The notes under the pieces were generated by a model. The model was given only the letters and a program-made list of their open reading frames with translations, searched no databases and was not told the origin of the DNA. Shown here in pieces: positions 51,945 to 62,300 of a DNA stretch of 64,000 nucleotides. The translations under genes were made by a program, and so were the position numbers. The number at the start of each line of letters is the position of its first letter. Positions within the stretch are counted from its first letter, which is position 1. Origin of the DNA: Diaminobutyricibacter sp049994905 (GTDB lineage Bacteria; Actinomycetota; Actinomycetes; Actinomycetales; Microbacteriaceae); the NCBI RefSeq assembly GCF_049994905.1, contig NZ_CP188258.1, forward strand, positions 2,356,001-2,420,000, written 5' to 3'.

Positions 51945-53201
51945 GTGCCAGACCAGCCCCGCCGTGAGACACGTGAGACGACGAAGCGTCGCACGTACCG
52001 CAGGCGGCGCATCGTCGTGTTCGGCATCGTCGGCCTGTTCCTGGTCGGTGTGATGTACGTGACGGGCTCGCTCGTCGCGCCGATGCCCGCGACCGCGGCC
52101 GTCACCGAACATGAGACGTCCATCGCCCAGCCCACCGCCCAGCTGTCGTGGCCCGGGTTCGGCGCCAGCGCGATCACTGCACTCGACTACCCGGGCGTAT
52201 CTGAGTTCCACGGAACCAACGCGAGCCTTCCGATCGCCAGCATGACCAAGACGATCACGGCTTTGGTGATACTCGCGAAGAAACCACTCAAGGCGGGCGA
52301 CGACGGGCCCAGCATCAGGTTCACGACGGCCGACGTCACGGTGTGGAATGACGTCATCGCCCAGGGCGGATCGTGGGCGCCGGTCGTGGCGGGCACGTCG
52401 ATGAGCGAGAAGCAGGCACTCGAAGCGATGCTGCTCCCATCGGCCAACAACTACGCGATCTCGCTGGCGAACTGGGCATACGGAAGCGTGAATGCCTATC
52501 TCGCGGCCGCGAAATCCTGGATCGCCTCCCACAACCTCACCGGCACGCATGTGGTCGACGCGAGCGGGCTCGACCCCGGCAGCCGCAGCACCACCAAAGA
52601 CCTCGTCGCCATCGGCAAGCTGGTGCTCGCCGACCCGGTTCTCCCGTCGATCGTCGCGACCAAAGAGGCGACGCTTCCCGGTGCCGGAACGCAGCAGAAC
52701 ACCAATGTGCTGCTCGGCGTAGACGGTATCGACGGCATCAAGACCGGAAACACCGACCAGGCCGGCAACTGCCTGATGTTCTCGGCCGATGTCGCTGTCG
52801 GCACCAGCAGGGTCCGGGTGCTCGGTGTCGTCGTGGGCGCACCGACACACGACGACCTGTGGGCGGCCGTGAAGTCGCTTCTCGTGAGCATGCAGAACGG
52901 CTTCCACGAGGTCGACGTGGCAACCGAAGGACAAGTCTTCGGAACCTATACGACAGTGTGGGGTGCGAAATCACAGCTCGTAGCGAGCTCTACCAAGATG
53001 TTCCTCGTGTGGTCGGACACACCGGTCACCGTGTCGATCCAGACCCGCCCGGTGCAGGTCGGCAACGCAGGCGACGTCGTCGGCGAAGTACAGTTCACCC
53101 TCAACGGCAAGACAGAGACGGCGCAGCTCGCACTCAAGTCGAAGCTGCCCGATCCCGGCTTCTGGTGGCGGATGGCGCACCCGGGCGGTCTCGGAGCCTG
53201 A
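51945..53201 (+). CDS. D-alanyl-D-alanine carboxypeptidase (PBP5/S11 type)
   Basis: Penicillin-binding serine peptidase that trims stem pentapeptides of peptidoglycan, 418 aa. An N-terminal membrane anchor or signal (residues ~22-45, after an Arg-rich start) leads to the three catalytic motifs: S99-M-T-K102, S165-A-N167 and K265-T-G267. A C-terminal beta domain follows. Acts outside the membrane. TATGAT lies 7 bases before the GTG start, consistent with a leaderless transcript. Confidence 0.92.
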   Translation: MPDQPRRETRETTKRRTYRRRRIVVFGIVGLFLVGVMYVTGSLVAPMPATAAVTEHETSIAQPTAQLSWPGFGASAITALDYPGVSEFHGTNASLPIASMTKTITALVILAKKPLKAGDDGPSIRFTTADVTVWNDVIAQGGSWAPVVAGTSMSEKQALEAMLLPSANNYAISLANWAYGSVNAYLAAAKSWIASHNLTGTHVVDASGLDPGSRSTTKDLVAIGKLVLADPVLPSIVATKEATLPGAGTQQNTNVLLGVDGIDGIKTGNTDQAGNCLMFSADVAVGTSRVRVLGVVVGAPTHDDLWAAVKSLLVSMQNGFHEVDVATEGQVFGTYTTVWGAKSQLVASSTKMFLVWSDTPVTVSIQTRPVQVGNAGDVVGEVQFTLNGKTETAQLALKSKLPDPGFWWRMAHPGGLGA

Positions 53202-53230
53202 TCTTCGAGGCAGTCGTGCCGCCGCTGTGG

Positions 53231-54028
53231 CTAGTCGCCCGGGTAACCCGGGTACGCGAACGGCGCCGCCTCCGGACGTTTCGGCAGCACGTGGTCGCCG
53301 GACGACTGGTGTCGGATGCGACGGACCACCCAAGGCACCAGGTATTCGCGAGCCCACGAGAGGTCTTCGCCGCGCGCCTGCCGCCACGTCCGGACCGGCA
53401 GCGGCTCGGGTGCCATCGGTTGCAGGTCGTTCTCGACGTTGAGTGCGGCCAGCACCATCCGCGCCACCGTGTGGTGGCCGAGAGGAGCGAGGTGCAGGCG
53501 GTCGGGAGCCCACATCCGCGCATCCTGGATTTCGGAGAGCGACCATTGGTCGGCGACGATGCAGTCGTACCGCGCCGCGATGGCGCGCACGTTCTCGTTG
53601 TAGATCGCTACCTTGCCGCGGATACCACGGAACACGGTCGAGAAGCCGACATCAACGCCCGTGAACACGACGACCGTCGCTCCCTCCGCAGTCAGGCGTG
53701 AGACGGCCGCATCGAACAATGCGGCGATCTGGTCGGGGTCAGTGCCCGGGCGGATGACGTCGTTGCCGCCCGCAGAGATCGTCACCAGATCCGGGTGGAG
53801 GGCCAGTGCCGCTTCCACCTGCTCGTCGAGGATCTGCTTGATCAGCTTGCCGCGCACCGCCAGGTTCGCGTAGGCGAAATCGTCGGTCTGGCTGCTCAGT
53901 ACTTCGGCGACGCGGTCGGCCCAGCCGCGATGACCGCCGGGGCTGCCGGGCTCCGGGTCACCGATGCCTTCGGTGAACGAGTCGCCCAGTGCGACGTAGC
54001 GGGACCAGGGATGCTGCGGTTCGGCCAT
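53231..54028 (-). CDS. SGNH/GDSL hydrolase
   Basis: GDSL-type esterase/lipase of 265 aa. Block I GDSFTEGIGD with the catalytic Ser, block III SAGGNDVIRPG, and block V DRLHLAPLGHH with Asp and His are present. It has no signal peptide, so it is probably cytosolic. ATG at 54028 is preferred; CAGAAT lies 6 bases upstream. Substrate unknown. Confidence 0.9.
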   Translation of the reverse strand: MAEPQHPWSRYVALGDSFTEGIGDPEPGSPGGHRGWADRVAEVLSSQTDDFAYANLAVRGKLIKQILDEQVEAALALHPDLVTISAGGNDVIRPGTDPDQIAALFDAAVSRLTAEGATVVVFTGVDVGFSTVFRGIRGKVAIYNENVRAIAARYDCIVADQWSLSEIQDARMWAPDRLHLAPLGHHTVARMVLAALNVENDLQPMAPEPLPVRTWRQARGEDLSWAREYLVPWVVRRIRHQSSGDHVLPKRPEAAPFAYPGYPGD

Positions 54029-54053
54029 GCTTCCATTCTGCACGCGTTCGGGG

Positions 54054-55784
54054 CTAGGCCTGAGCTGTGCCGTCCGGGGCGGTGTTCGCATCCGGATCCA
54101 CAGCAGCGTCCAGCGCGGTCAGCCGGGCGATCGCATCCCGGGTCGTGCCATAGGTCGTCGTTCCTGCATCAAGCGCGAAATCGGCGAGGATGCGCGCAAG
54201 GTCTGGTCGGACCCGGCAGTATCCGAAGGTGAGACCGCGATCGCGCACCCATTGTTTCGTAGCCGCAACACTCTCGGCGCCGGTGACATCGATGTCCGTG
54301 ATGGCTTCGCAGTCGATCACGACGTGGCGAAGCTCCGTGGGGGCGGCGGCCAGTACTGCCGTTTGGACGGCATCCTTGAACGCAGACGCGTTGGCGAAGA
54401 ACACCTGCGCGGCAAAGCGGATGACGACGATCCCCGGCGCCGACACGAATCCATTCGACTGCACAGGGAGGATCGCTCCCGGAGCTGCTCCCTGGGCGTT
54501 CAGCACATCGACGGCAGGATCGGCGGCGCGTTTCGCCAGATTCACGAGCGCGAGGACGAAAGCGATCAGGATGCCCTGGATCGGGCCGATCAGGAGCGAG
54601 GACAGGAAACAGACGGCTGCCACCGCGAACTCGAATTTGCGTACGCGCCAGAGAGCAGCCATCTCGCGGAAGCCGAGGAGGGGCACGACGGCCACGGTGA
54701 TGATCGCGCCGATCGCGGGGGAAGGGATGTGCTCGAGCACCCCCGTGCCGAAGACGACGAGGAGAAGCGTCGCGGCCGCCGTGACCAGGGCGGGCACCTG
54801 GGTTCGGGAGCCGGCCTGGTCCATCGCCGCAGTCCGCGAGGTCGACGACCCCATCGTGAAAGCGCCCGAGGCCCCTGCAGCGACGTTCGCCGCACCGAAA
54901 GCGAACAGGTCGCGATTGAGGTTCACCCGGTAGCCGCGCTTCGCCCCGTACGCGCGGGAGACGAGCAGGCCCTCGCCCATGGCGACGATGGTCAGGGCTG
55001 CCGCGCTCGGAATGAGCGCCGCCCAGGTGCCCCAGTCGAGCACCGGCCAGGTCAGCCTCGGCGCCCCGGCCTGTACCCTGCCGAGCACGGCGACTCCGGC
55101 TGCCTCGAGCCCGAAGGCTGTGGTCGCCAGTGTCGCGAGCCCCAGGGCGACCAGGGCCCAGGGAACACGGCCGAGCAGCCTGCGGCCGACGAGGATGATC
55201 GCAATGGAGCCCGCCGAGATCAGGACCGACCATCCGTTGAGGGTCGGAAGTCGCGTGATGAGTTGCCCCAGCTTGACGAGGAAGTCTTCACCCGATGCGA
55301 TCTTCACGCCCAGCATCTTGGCGACCTGGTCGAGGAGGATGTCGAGGGCGAGACCCCCGACGAATCCAGTCAGGATCGGCTTGGACAGGAAATTGGCCAG
55401 GAAACCGAGCCTGAAGACCGCACAGGCGAAGAACATGACGCCGCCGATGATCGCCTGCGCCAGGGCGAGCGTCGCGTAATCCTTGCCACCGGCCACAGCG
55501 AGGCCGCCCAGGCTCGACGCGACGAGGGCGGACGCTGCGGCGTCGGGGGAGGCGACGAGCTGCCGCGACGAAGCGAACAGTGCCCAGACCACGGCCGGCA
55601 CGATGAGTGCGTACAGCCCAGCGGTCGCGGGCAGGCCGGCGATCTGCGCGTAGCCGATGTTGACCGGAAGGGCTATCGCCAGCAGGGTGACACCGGCGAG
55701 CAGCTCCCGGCTCAGGTTGTGCACCGTGAGGCCGGGCAGAATCAGGCGGGGCCGTGGCTGCCCAGACATGACGTCGTCGCTCAC
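54054..55784 (-). CDS. SulP family anion transporter
   Basis: SLC26/SulP permease of 576 aa with about 11-12 membrane helices and a C-terminal STAS domain (about residues 440-560; VVIDCEAITDIDVTGAESV). The N-terminal GYAQIAGLPATAGLYALIVP is the SulP signature. Substrates may be sulfate, bicarbonate or other anions. The GTG at 55784 has GGGAGG 7-8 bases upstream and is preferred to ATG 55769. No carbonic anhydrase or sulfate-assimilation gene is adjacent. Confidence 0.9.
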   Translation of the reverse strand: MSDDVMSGQPRPRLILPGLTVHNLSRELLAGVTLLAIALPVNIGYAQIAGLPATAGLYALIVPAVVWALFASSRQLVASPDAAASALVASSLGGLAVAGGKDYATLALAQAIIGGVMFFACAVFRLGFLANFLSKPILTGFVGGLALDILLDQVAKMLGVKIASGEDFLVKLGQLITRLPTLNGWSVLISAGSIAIILVGRRLLGRVPWALVALGLATLATTAFGLEAAGVAVLGRVQAGAPRLTWPVLDWGTWAALIPSAAALTIVAMGEGLLVSRAYGAKRGYRVNLNRDLFAFGAANVAAGASGAFTMGSSTSRTAAMDQAGSRTQVPALVTAAATLLLVVFGTGVLEHIPSPAIGAIITVAVVPLLGFREMAALWRVRKFEFAVAAVCFLSSLLIGPIQGILIAFVLALVNLAKRAADPAVDVLNAQGAAPGAILPVQSNGFVSAPGIVVIRFAAQVFFANASAFKDAVQTAVLAAAPTELRHVVIDCEAITDIDVTGAESVAATKQWVRDRGLTFGYCRVRPDLARILADFALDAGTTTYGTTRDAIARLTALDAAVDPDANTAPDGTAQA

Positions 55785-55878
55785 CAATCGACCTCCCGAT
55801 CGCGCCGGTGGTGCGAGCATAGTGCCGCACTGCACGCGGCGACCAGCGTGCCGACGGCGTACGGCGGGCACGTGCTGC

Positions 55879-55884
55879 TTTACT
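55879..55884 (+). promoter_or_regulatory. -10 hexamer of the leaderless MscS-like gene
   Basis: TTTACT, 6 bases before the ATG at 55891; T-T-N3-T deviates from TANNNT at position 2. Confidence 0.35.
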
Positions 55885-55890
55885 GCCGTC

Positions 55891-56709
55891 ATGGACAAGA
55901 TCGCGGCCTTCTTCGAAAGCGCGGACCTCTCGGGCTGGGACCTCCTCCTCGCGGTCCTCGCACTGATTGCCGGGTTCGTCTTCGGATCCCTCGCCAAGCG
56001 TGCCGTACTCGCCGTCGGACGAAAGTGGCCGAACGTGAGCAGTGCGCTCGTCGCCCTGCTCGCCCGGGTCGTGAAATACATCCTCGTCCTGCTCGGCGTC
56101 GGGGTCGCCCTCGCGTTCCTCGGTGCGAATCTGCAGCCCCTGATCGTCAGCATCATCATCGTCGGACTGATCGCCGCCCTTGCGCTGCGCGACATCGCCG
56201 GCAACTGGGGAGCCGCGATCGTGCTGCAGTCGCGGCGCCCGATCGATGTCGGCCAGTGGGTGGAGATCCAGGGCTACGTCGGAACCGTCCAGGACCTCAC
56301 CGCGCGCTCCGTGATTGTCCACACCATCGACGGCCGCAGTGTGCACATCCCGAACTCCACGGTGGTCGACAATCCTCTCGTCAACCTCAGCGAACGGGGC
56401 GACCTGCGCACGAGCATCCAGGTGCGGATGCTGACGACCGAGACGTTCTCGACCCTGTCGGCTCTCGTCGCGCAGGCCGCCGCATCCGCCGAAGGTCTGC
56501 GCGACCGGCCCGTGCAGGTGCGGGCGACGCAGTCGGCGAGCGACCGGATGACGCTCGGCGTCGACTTCTGGCACGATCCTTCGGCGTGGGAGGTCGTAAC
56601 GTCCAACGTCGTCGTCGCAGTGACGAACGCCCTGAAAGATGCGGGAATCGACGCGACAGTCACGTCGCTCGAGACGGCTGACCCGATCATCCCGCAGCCG
56701 TCGGTCTGA
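55891..56709 (+). CDS. MscS family mechanosensitive channel
   Basis: Small-conductance mechanosensitive channel homologue, 272 aa, protecting cells from osmotic downshock. Three membrane helices (about residues 15-105) end in the pore helix LIAALALRDIAGNWGAAIVL; the beta domain contains PIDVGQWVEIQGYVGTVQDLTARSVIVHT and HIPNSTVVDNPLVNL. The ATG at 55891 is chosen because of TTTACT 6 bases upstream and the family-like start; the frame is open earlier. Confidence 0.92.
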   Translation: MDKIAAFFESADLSGWDLLLAVLALIAGFVFGSLAKRAVLAVGRKWPNVSSALVALLARVVKYILVLLGVGVALAFLGANLQPLIVSIIIVGLIAALALRDIAGNWGAAIVLQSRRPIDVGQWVEIQGYVGTVQDLTARSVIVHTIDGRSVHIPNSTVVDNPLVNLSERGDLRTSIQVRMLTTETFSTLSALVAQAAASAEGLRDRPVQVRATQSASDRMTLGVDFWHDPSAWEVVTSNVVVAVTNALKDAGIDATVTSLETADPIIPQPSV

Positions 56710-56753
56710 GAGCCCGGGCCGCACACCCGGCCGAAGCTGTCGGTGGGAGCCGG

Positions 56754-56759
56754 TAAATT
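56754..56759 (+). promoter_or_regulatory. -10 hexamer of the leaderless helicase gene
   Basis: TAAATT, 8 bases before the GTG at 56768. Confidence 0.45.
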
Positions 56760-56767
56760 GGTTCCAA

Positions 56768-58597
56768 GTGGATACACCGACCTCGCCCCCGACACCCGAA
56801 CGCCAGGGTGCGCATGTCGGTACCTTCGCGGCGGAACACCTGTCGCCGTCCTTCCCCGAGCGCGCGGCGTGGGGAACGGCGAGCAAGCTCCGTGCCTGGC
56901 AGGCGGAAGCGCTCGACGCCTACTTCGTGCACCAGCCGCGTGACTTCCTCGCGGCCGCAACACCCGGTGCAGGCAAGACCACTTTCGCCCTCCGGCTCGC
57001 GACGGAACTCCTTGCGCGGCGTGTCATCGAACGCGTTACTGTCGTCGCACCCACCGAGCACCTCAAGCGGCAGTGGGCCGAAGCGGCCGAGCGGGTGGGC
57101 ATCCGCCTCGACCCGACCTTCAGGAACGCTGACGGCCGTTACGGCCGGCACTACAAGGGCGTCGCGGTCACCTACGCCCAGGTCGCCATGCGGCCGAGCC
57201 TGCACCGTGACATCACCGACGCGTACCGCACGCTCGTCATCCTCGACGAAGTTCATCACGGGGGAGACGCCCTCAGTTGGGGCGACGGCATCCGCGAAGC
57301 CTTCGAGACCGCGACCCGGCGGCTCGCACTCACGGGAACACCGTTCCGGTCTGACACCGCGCCTATCCCGTTCGTGACGTACCTGCCCGACCGGCACGGC
57401 ATCCGCACCTCGCAGACCGACTACAACTACGGCTACGGCCGTGCCCTCGAAGACGGCGTCGTGCGCCCGGTCATCTTCATGATCTATGCGGGCCACATGC
57501 GCTGGCGCACCAAAGCGGGCGACGAAATGGAGGCGCGCCTCGGCGAAGGCAACACGAAAGACATCACCTCGCAGGCGTGGCGTACGGCGCTCGACCCGAA
57601 AGGCGAATGGATACCCGCGGTACTGAGTGCCGCCAACCGCCGGCTCACAGAGGTACGCAACTCGATCCCGGATGCCGGCGGCCTCGTCATCGCCACCGAC
57701 CACTACACCGCGCGTGCATATGCCGACATCCTGCGCCAGCTCACCGGTGAACCGGTCACCGTCGTCCTCTCCGATGAGAAAGAGGCCAGCGACCGCATCG
57801 AAGAGTTCTCGAAAGGGACCTCGCGGTGGATGGTCGCCGTGCGCATGGTCTCTGAAGGCGTCGACGTGCCACGGCTGTCCGTGGGTGTGTACGCGACCAG
57901 CGCATCCACGCCTCTGTTCTTCGCACAGGCGATCGGGCGCTTCGTGCGCGCCCGGCGCCGAGGCGAGACCGCTTCGGTGTTTCTGCCGAACGTGCCGATG
58001 CTCATGAGCCTCGCCGCGCAGCTCGAACTCGAGCGCGACCACGCACTCGACCGCATCCGCACCGGCGACGAGGAGGGGGACCTCTACAACCCCGAAGACG
58101 CCATGGTCGCCGAAGCCAACCGCGACGACAAAGCGTCCGACCGGCTCGAGGATCTCTTCGCGTTCGAAGCGCTCGCCTCTGAGGCGAACTTCGACCGGGT
58201 GCTGTACGACGGCGCGGAGTTCGGCAGCTACGCGGTGCCCGGGAGCGACGAAGAACACGACTTCATCGGGCTGCCGGGCATCCTCGAACCCGATCAGGTG
58301 CACGAACTCCTGACCCAGCGGCAGGCGCGCCAGGCGCGACGTGGCTCGTCGCGGCCCCAGCAGGGAGTAAGCGCCGAGAATGCGGCGCACCCGCCTGCGC
58401 CGCTCTACCGCAACCTCAAGGAGCAGCGGAGCCTGCTCAACAGTCTCGTCGGGCTCTATGCGAAGAACACGGGTGAGGCGCACGGGCTCGTGCACGCGGA
58501 GCTGCGCCGGGTGTGCGGGGGACCGGCGGTCGCGCAGGCCAGCGTGACCCAGCTTCAGGCACGTATCGACTTCCTTCGACGCCGTCTCGGATCCTGA
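56768..58597 (+). CDS. superfamily 2 DEAD/DEAH-box helicase
   Basis: SF2 helicase/ATPase of 609 aa. Walker A ATPGAGKTTFALRLA (around residues 64-78), motif II ILDEVHHGGD near 159-168, motif III LTGTPFRSD, and motif VI FAQAIGRFVRARRRGE are clear. The C-terminal third (after ~residue 430) has no motif I know. The protein belongs to the SSL2/UvsW-like type found in many Actinobacteria; its substrate is undefined. The GTG start follows TAAATT by 8 bases. Confidence 0.88.
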   Translation: MDTPTSPPTPERQGAHVGTFAAEHLSPSFPERAAWGTASKLRAWQAEALDAYFVHQPRDFLAAATPGAGKTTFALRLATELLARRVIERVTVVAPTEHLKRQWAEAAERVGIRLDPTFRNADGRYGRHYKGVAVTYAQVAMRPSLHRDITDAYRTLVILDEVHHGGDALSWGDGIREAFETATRRLALTGTPFRSDTAPIPFVTYLPDRHGIRTSQTDYNYGYGRALEDGVVRPVIFMIYAGHMRWRTKAGDEMEARLGEGNTKDITSQAWRTALDPKGEWIPAVLSAANRRLTEVRNSIPDAGGLVIATDHYTARAYADILRQLTGEPVTVVLSDEKEASDRIEEFSKGTSRWMVAVRMVSEGVDVPRLSVGVYATSASTPLFFAQAIGRFVRARRRGETASVFLPNVPMLMSLAAQLELERDHALDRIRTGDEEGDLYNPEDAMVAEANRDDKASDRLEDLFAFEALASEANFDRVLYDGAEFGSYAVPGSDEEHDFIGLPGILEPDQVHELLTQRQARQARRGSSRPQQGVSAENAAHPPAPLYRNLKEQRSLLNSLVGLYAKNTGEAHGLVHAELRRVCGGPAVAQASVTQLQARIDFLRRRLGS

Positions 58598-58622
58598 GTC
58601 CGTGGATCTCCCTGCCACGTCT

Positions 58623-58628
58623 TAGGCT
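58623..58628 (+). promoter_or_regulatory. -10 hexamer of the leaderless VIT1-like gene
   Basis: TAGGCT, 6 bases before the ATG at 58635. Confidence 0.55.
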
Positions 58629-58634
58629 TTCGTC

Positions 58635-59357
58635 ATGACTGCAGAGAACGGGATCCACGAGGACGAACCGCACCGGGAGGGCCTCGCGCAACGACTCAAC
58701 TGGTTGCGTGCCGGTGTGCTCGGCGCAAACGACGGCATCGTTTCGGTCGCCGCGATCGTCGTCGGTGTCGCCGGTGCGACCAGTGCCATCGCGCCCATCC
58801 TCACGGCCGGTCTCGCCGGGCTCGTCGGTGGTGCCATCTCGATGGCTCTCGGCGAGTATGTCTCGGTGAGCAGCCAGCGCGACAGCGAGCATGCCCTCAT
58901 CGAGAAGGAGAAACGCGAACTCGCCGAAATGCCGGAGGAGGAGTTCGAGGAACTCGCCGGGCTCTACGAAGCGAAAGGCCTTACACCTGCGACCGCACGA
59001 CAGGTCGCTCACGAGCTGACCCAGCACGACGTGCTTGCGGCGCACCTTTCGGCGGAATTGAATATCGACCAGGACGACGTGGTCAGTCCGTGGCATGCTG
59101 CAATCGCATCCGCTGTCGCGTTCACGATCGGCGGGATCCTCCCGTTGTTGTCGATCCTGTTCCTGCCGCCTTCGATCCGTATCATCGTGACGTTCGTGGT
59201 GGTGCTGATCGCACTTGCGATCACCGGTTATGTCGCCGCCTACATCGGCGGAAGCTCCCGGGGCCGGGCGATGTTGCGTGTCGTCATCGGTGGCGCGCTG
59301 GCCCTGGTCGCGACGTTCCTCATCGGTTCGCTGCTCGGCACCACCGGGGTCGTGTGA
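58635..59357 (+). CDS. VIT1/CCC1 family iron/manganese transporter
   Basis: Membrane transporter of 240 aa with the five-helix VIT layout. Helix 1 carries the conserved GANDGIVSVAAIVVGVAGA; helix 2 GGAISMALGEYVSVSSQRDSE; a Glu-rich cytosolic metal-binding segment (residues ~90-150, HALIEKEKRELAEMPEEEFEEL) precedes helices 3-5. The family moves Fe2+ or Mn2+ out of the cytosol. It is convergent with dnaE2, 17 bases apart. Confidence 0.92.
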   Translation: MTAENGIHEDEPHREGLAQRLNWLRAGVLGANDGIVSVAAIVVGVAGATSAIAPILTAGLAGLVGGAISMALGEYVSVSSQRDSEHALIEKEKRELAEMPEEEFEELAGLYEAKGLTPATARQVAHELTQHDVLAAHLSAELNIDQDDVVSPWHAAIASAVAFTIGGILPLLSILFLPPSIRIIVTFVVVLIALAITGYVAAYIGGSSRGRAMLRVVIGGALALVATFLIGSLLGTTGVV

Positions 59358-59374
59358 CGCTGCCGGCTTGCCTG

Positions 59375-62300
59375 TTAGCGAAAGTCGCGGGAGTTCGTCC
59401 GTATCCCGGTGGTGAGGCTTTCCAGCCGATCCGCGATCACGTTCACCACACCCTCTTCTGACCGTTCGAGCATCCCTCGGATGATCATGGCGGGCGCTTC
59501 GCGCGCTACGCGCCGGTAGCGGTTCCAGACCCCCACCGGGCACACCACATTGACGAGTCCTGTCTCGTCTTCCAGGTTGAGGAAGGTCACCCCGCCTGCC
59601 GTCGCCGGACGTTGGCGGTGGGTGACCACGCCGCCCACTTCGATGCGTCGGCCGGTTTCCGCTCCCATCAGCTGTTCGGCCCGGTACACCCCCCGATCGC
59701 TCAGCTGGGGTCTCAGGAATCGGATGGGATGGTCGTCGGTCGAGATTCCTGTCGCCCACAGGTCGGATGCCAGCTGTTCCGGCGGAGTGAGCATCGGCAA
59801 CAGGGGAGGCTGCACCGTGATCGTCGTTCCGTTGAGGTAGTCGGGTTTTTCCTGGGCTGCGTTGCCGGCCTCCCAGATCGCCTGTCGCCGGCTGAGCCCC
59901 AGCGTGTCGAATGCGCCGGCGGTCGCGAGTGCTTCCAGCTGGGCCACGTTCAGGCCGACCCGGCGCACCACATCGCCGAGGTCGCGGTAGGCGCCGCCGG
60001 TGGTCCGTTCGGTCACGATCCGTTCGGCGAGCCTTTCGCCGATCGACGTGACTCCCGCTAGTCCCAGCCGGACCGCGAATCCTGCGTCACGGCGGTGTGC
60101 GCTGTAGTCGAGCTGCACCGTGCGATCGAACGGATCGATCGGGGGCTGGTCGTGATCGAGGCAAGTGTCGGAACCCGTGGTGGATGCGGTGAGTGCGGCC
60201 CCGTTCACTGTCGGGATCGGTTCGAGTACCGGGAACACATCCGATTGCAGGATGTCGGGACGCATCACTTCGACACCGTGCCTGCGCGCGTCCGCCGTCA
60301 GTGTCCTCGGCGAGTAGAACCCCATCGGCTGCGCCCGGAGCAGTGCGGCGAGGAACGCTCCCGGATAGTGCAGTTTCATCCACGAGCTCACGTACACGAG
60401 CAGGGCGAAACTGATCGCGTGGCTTTCGGCGAAACCGAAGTTCGCGAACGCCTCGATCTTGCCGTAGATCGCATCCGCGTCTGCTCCGGCGATGCCGTTG
60501 TTGGCCATGCCGTCGTAGAGTTTCTCGCGCAGCGTGCCGATCTTCTCCTGGCCGCGTTTGGATCCCATCGCCCGGCGCAGCAGGTCGGCGTCTTCTGCCG
60601 TGCAGTCGCCGACTGCCACCGCCATCTGCATCAGCTGTTCCTGGAACAGTGGGACTCCCAGGGTGCGTTCGAGGACCGGTTCGAGCGCCGGATGCAGGTA
60701 GGTCACCTTCTCCGTGCCGAGCTTGCGTCGGATGTACGGGTGCACGGCGCCGCCCTGGATCGGTCCGGGTCGGATCAGTGCGATCTCGATGACCAGGTCG
60801 TAGAACTCGCGGGGCTGCAGTCGGGGGAGTGTGCCGATCTGGGCCCGACTTTCGACCTGGAACACCCCGATCGAGTCTGCGCGGCACAGCATGTCGTAGA
60901 CGCCCTGCTCCTCTTTCGGGATCGTGTCGAGCGTCCACTGTTCTCCGAGCGCGGTCGCGATCGTCTTCATCGAGTAGTCGAGTGCGCTGAGCATCCCGAG
61001 CCCGAGCAGGTCGAACTTGACCAGTCCCATCCATGCGCAGTCGTCTTTGTCCCACTGCAGTACCGTGCGGTTTTCCATGCGGGCGTGTTCGATGGGGCAC
61101 ACTTCGCCGACGGGCCGATCGGTGAGCACCATACCGCCGGAGTGGATGCCCAGGTGACGCGGGAACTTCAGCACCTGCTGTGCGAGTTCGACCACATTGT
61201 CGGGGATGTCGTGGTCGACGCTGGTCTGTACCGAACCCCACGAGTCGATCTGCTTGGACCAGCCATCCTGCTGCCCTGGGCTGTAGCCGAGCGCTTTCGC
61301 CATGTCGCGGACCGCGTTCTTGGGGCGGTACGTGATCACGTTGGCCACCTGCGCCGCGTTGAGGCGTCCGTAGCGGCGGTAGACATACTGGATGACTTCT
61401 TCACGGCGATCCGAGTCGAAGTCCACGTCGATGTCAGGTTCTTCTTCGCGCATGCTCGAGAGGAACCGTTCGAACGGCAGATTGTATTTGATCGAATCGA
61501 CCGCGGTGATGTCGAGCAGGTAACAGACCGCCGAGTTCGCGGCAGACCCCCGGCCCTGGCAGAGGATGCCCTGTGCGCGGGCGTATTTCACGATGTCATA
61601 CACGATCAGGAAGTAGCCGGGGAAGTCTTTCGCTTCGATCACGTCGAGTTCGCGCTGGATCCGTTCCCGTTTCGCGCTGTGTTTGGACGATTCGAGGTCG
61701 GGGTATTTTCGTGCCGCACCCTGCCAGGTCAGCTCGCGCAGCCAGCTCATCGGCGTATGACCGTCTGGTACGTCCTGTTTCGGGAGTTTCGGGCGTGCGC
61801 TGCGCAGCCGGAATGACAGGTCGTCTGCGATGTCGACCGTGCGGTCGACCGCTCCCGGGTAGCGGGAGAATCGTGTCGCCATTTCGCGTCCGCTGCGCAG
61901 GTGTGCGCCATCGGATGCGGGCAGCCAGCCGTCCATCTCGTCGAGGCTTCTGTGCGCACGCACCGATGCCAGTGCCGACGCGAGAGGGTATTGGGCCGGT
62001 GTCGCATAGTGGACGTTGTTGGTCGCCACCACCGCCAGTCCGTGTCTGGCCGCTATCTTCGCCAGTGCATCGTTGTCCGTGCTGTCGAGCGGATTGCCCT
62101 GGTCGAATAGTTCCACGAGTACGTTGTCGTGTCCGAACCGTTCCACGAGCTGCATCACTTCGCGCTCTGCTGCTGCCGCATCCGGTGCCGGGCTGCGGAC
62201 ACCGCCCCCGAGCACGGCGTCACCGCGACTCCCGGTCCCGCGGCTTCGGGCCTTCCGGCTTTCGGCTCCCGCCCACGGCATGCCACCCGCGAGCGCCTGC

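Noticed and set aside
54027..56681. 884-aa open frame on the plus strand
   Set aside because: Opposite the SulP gene and in another frame over the MscS gene; highly charged, low-complexity translation typical of shadow frames.
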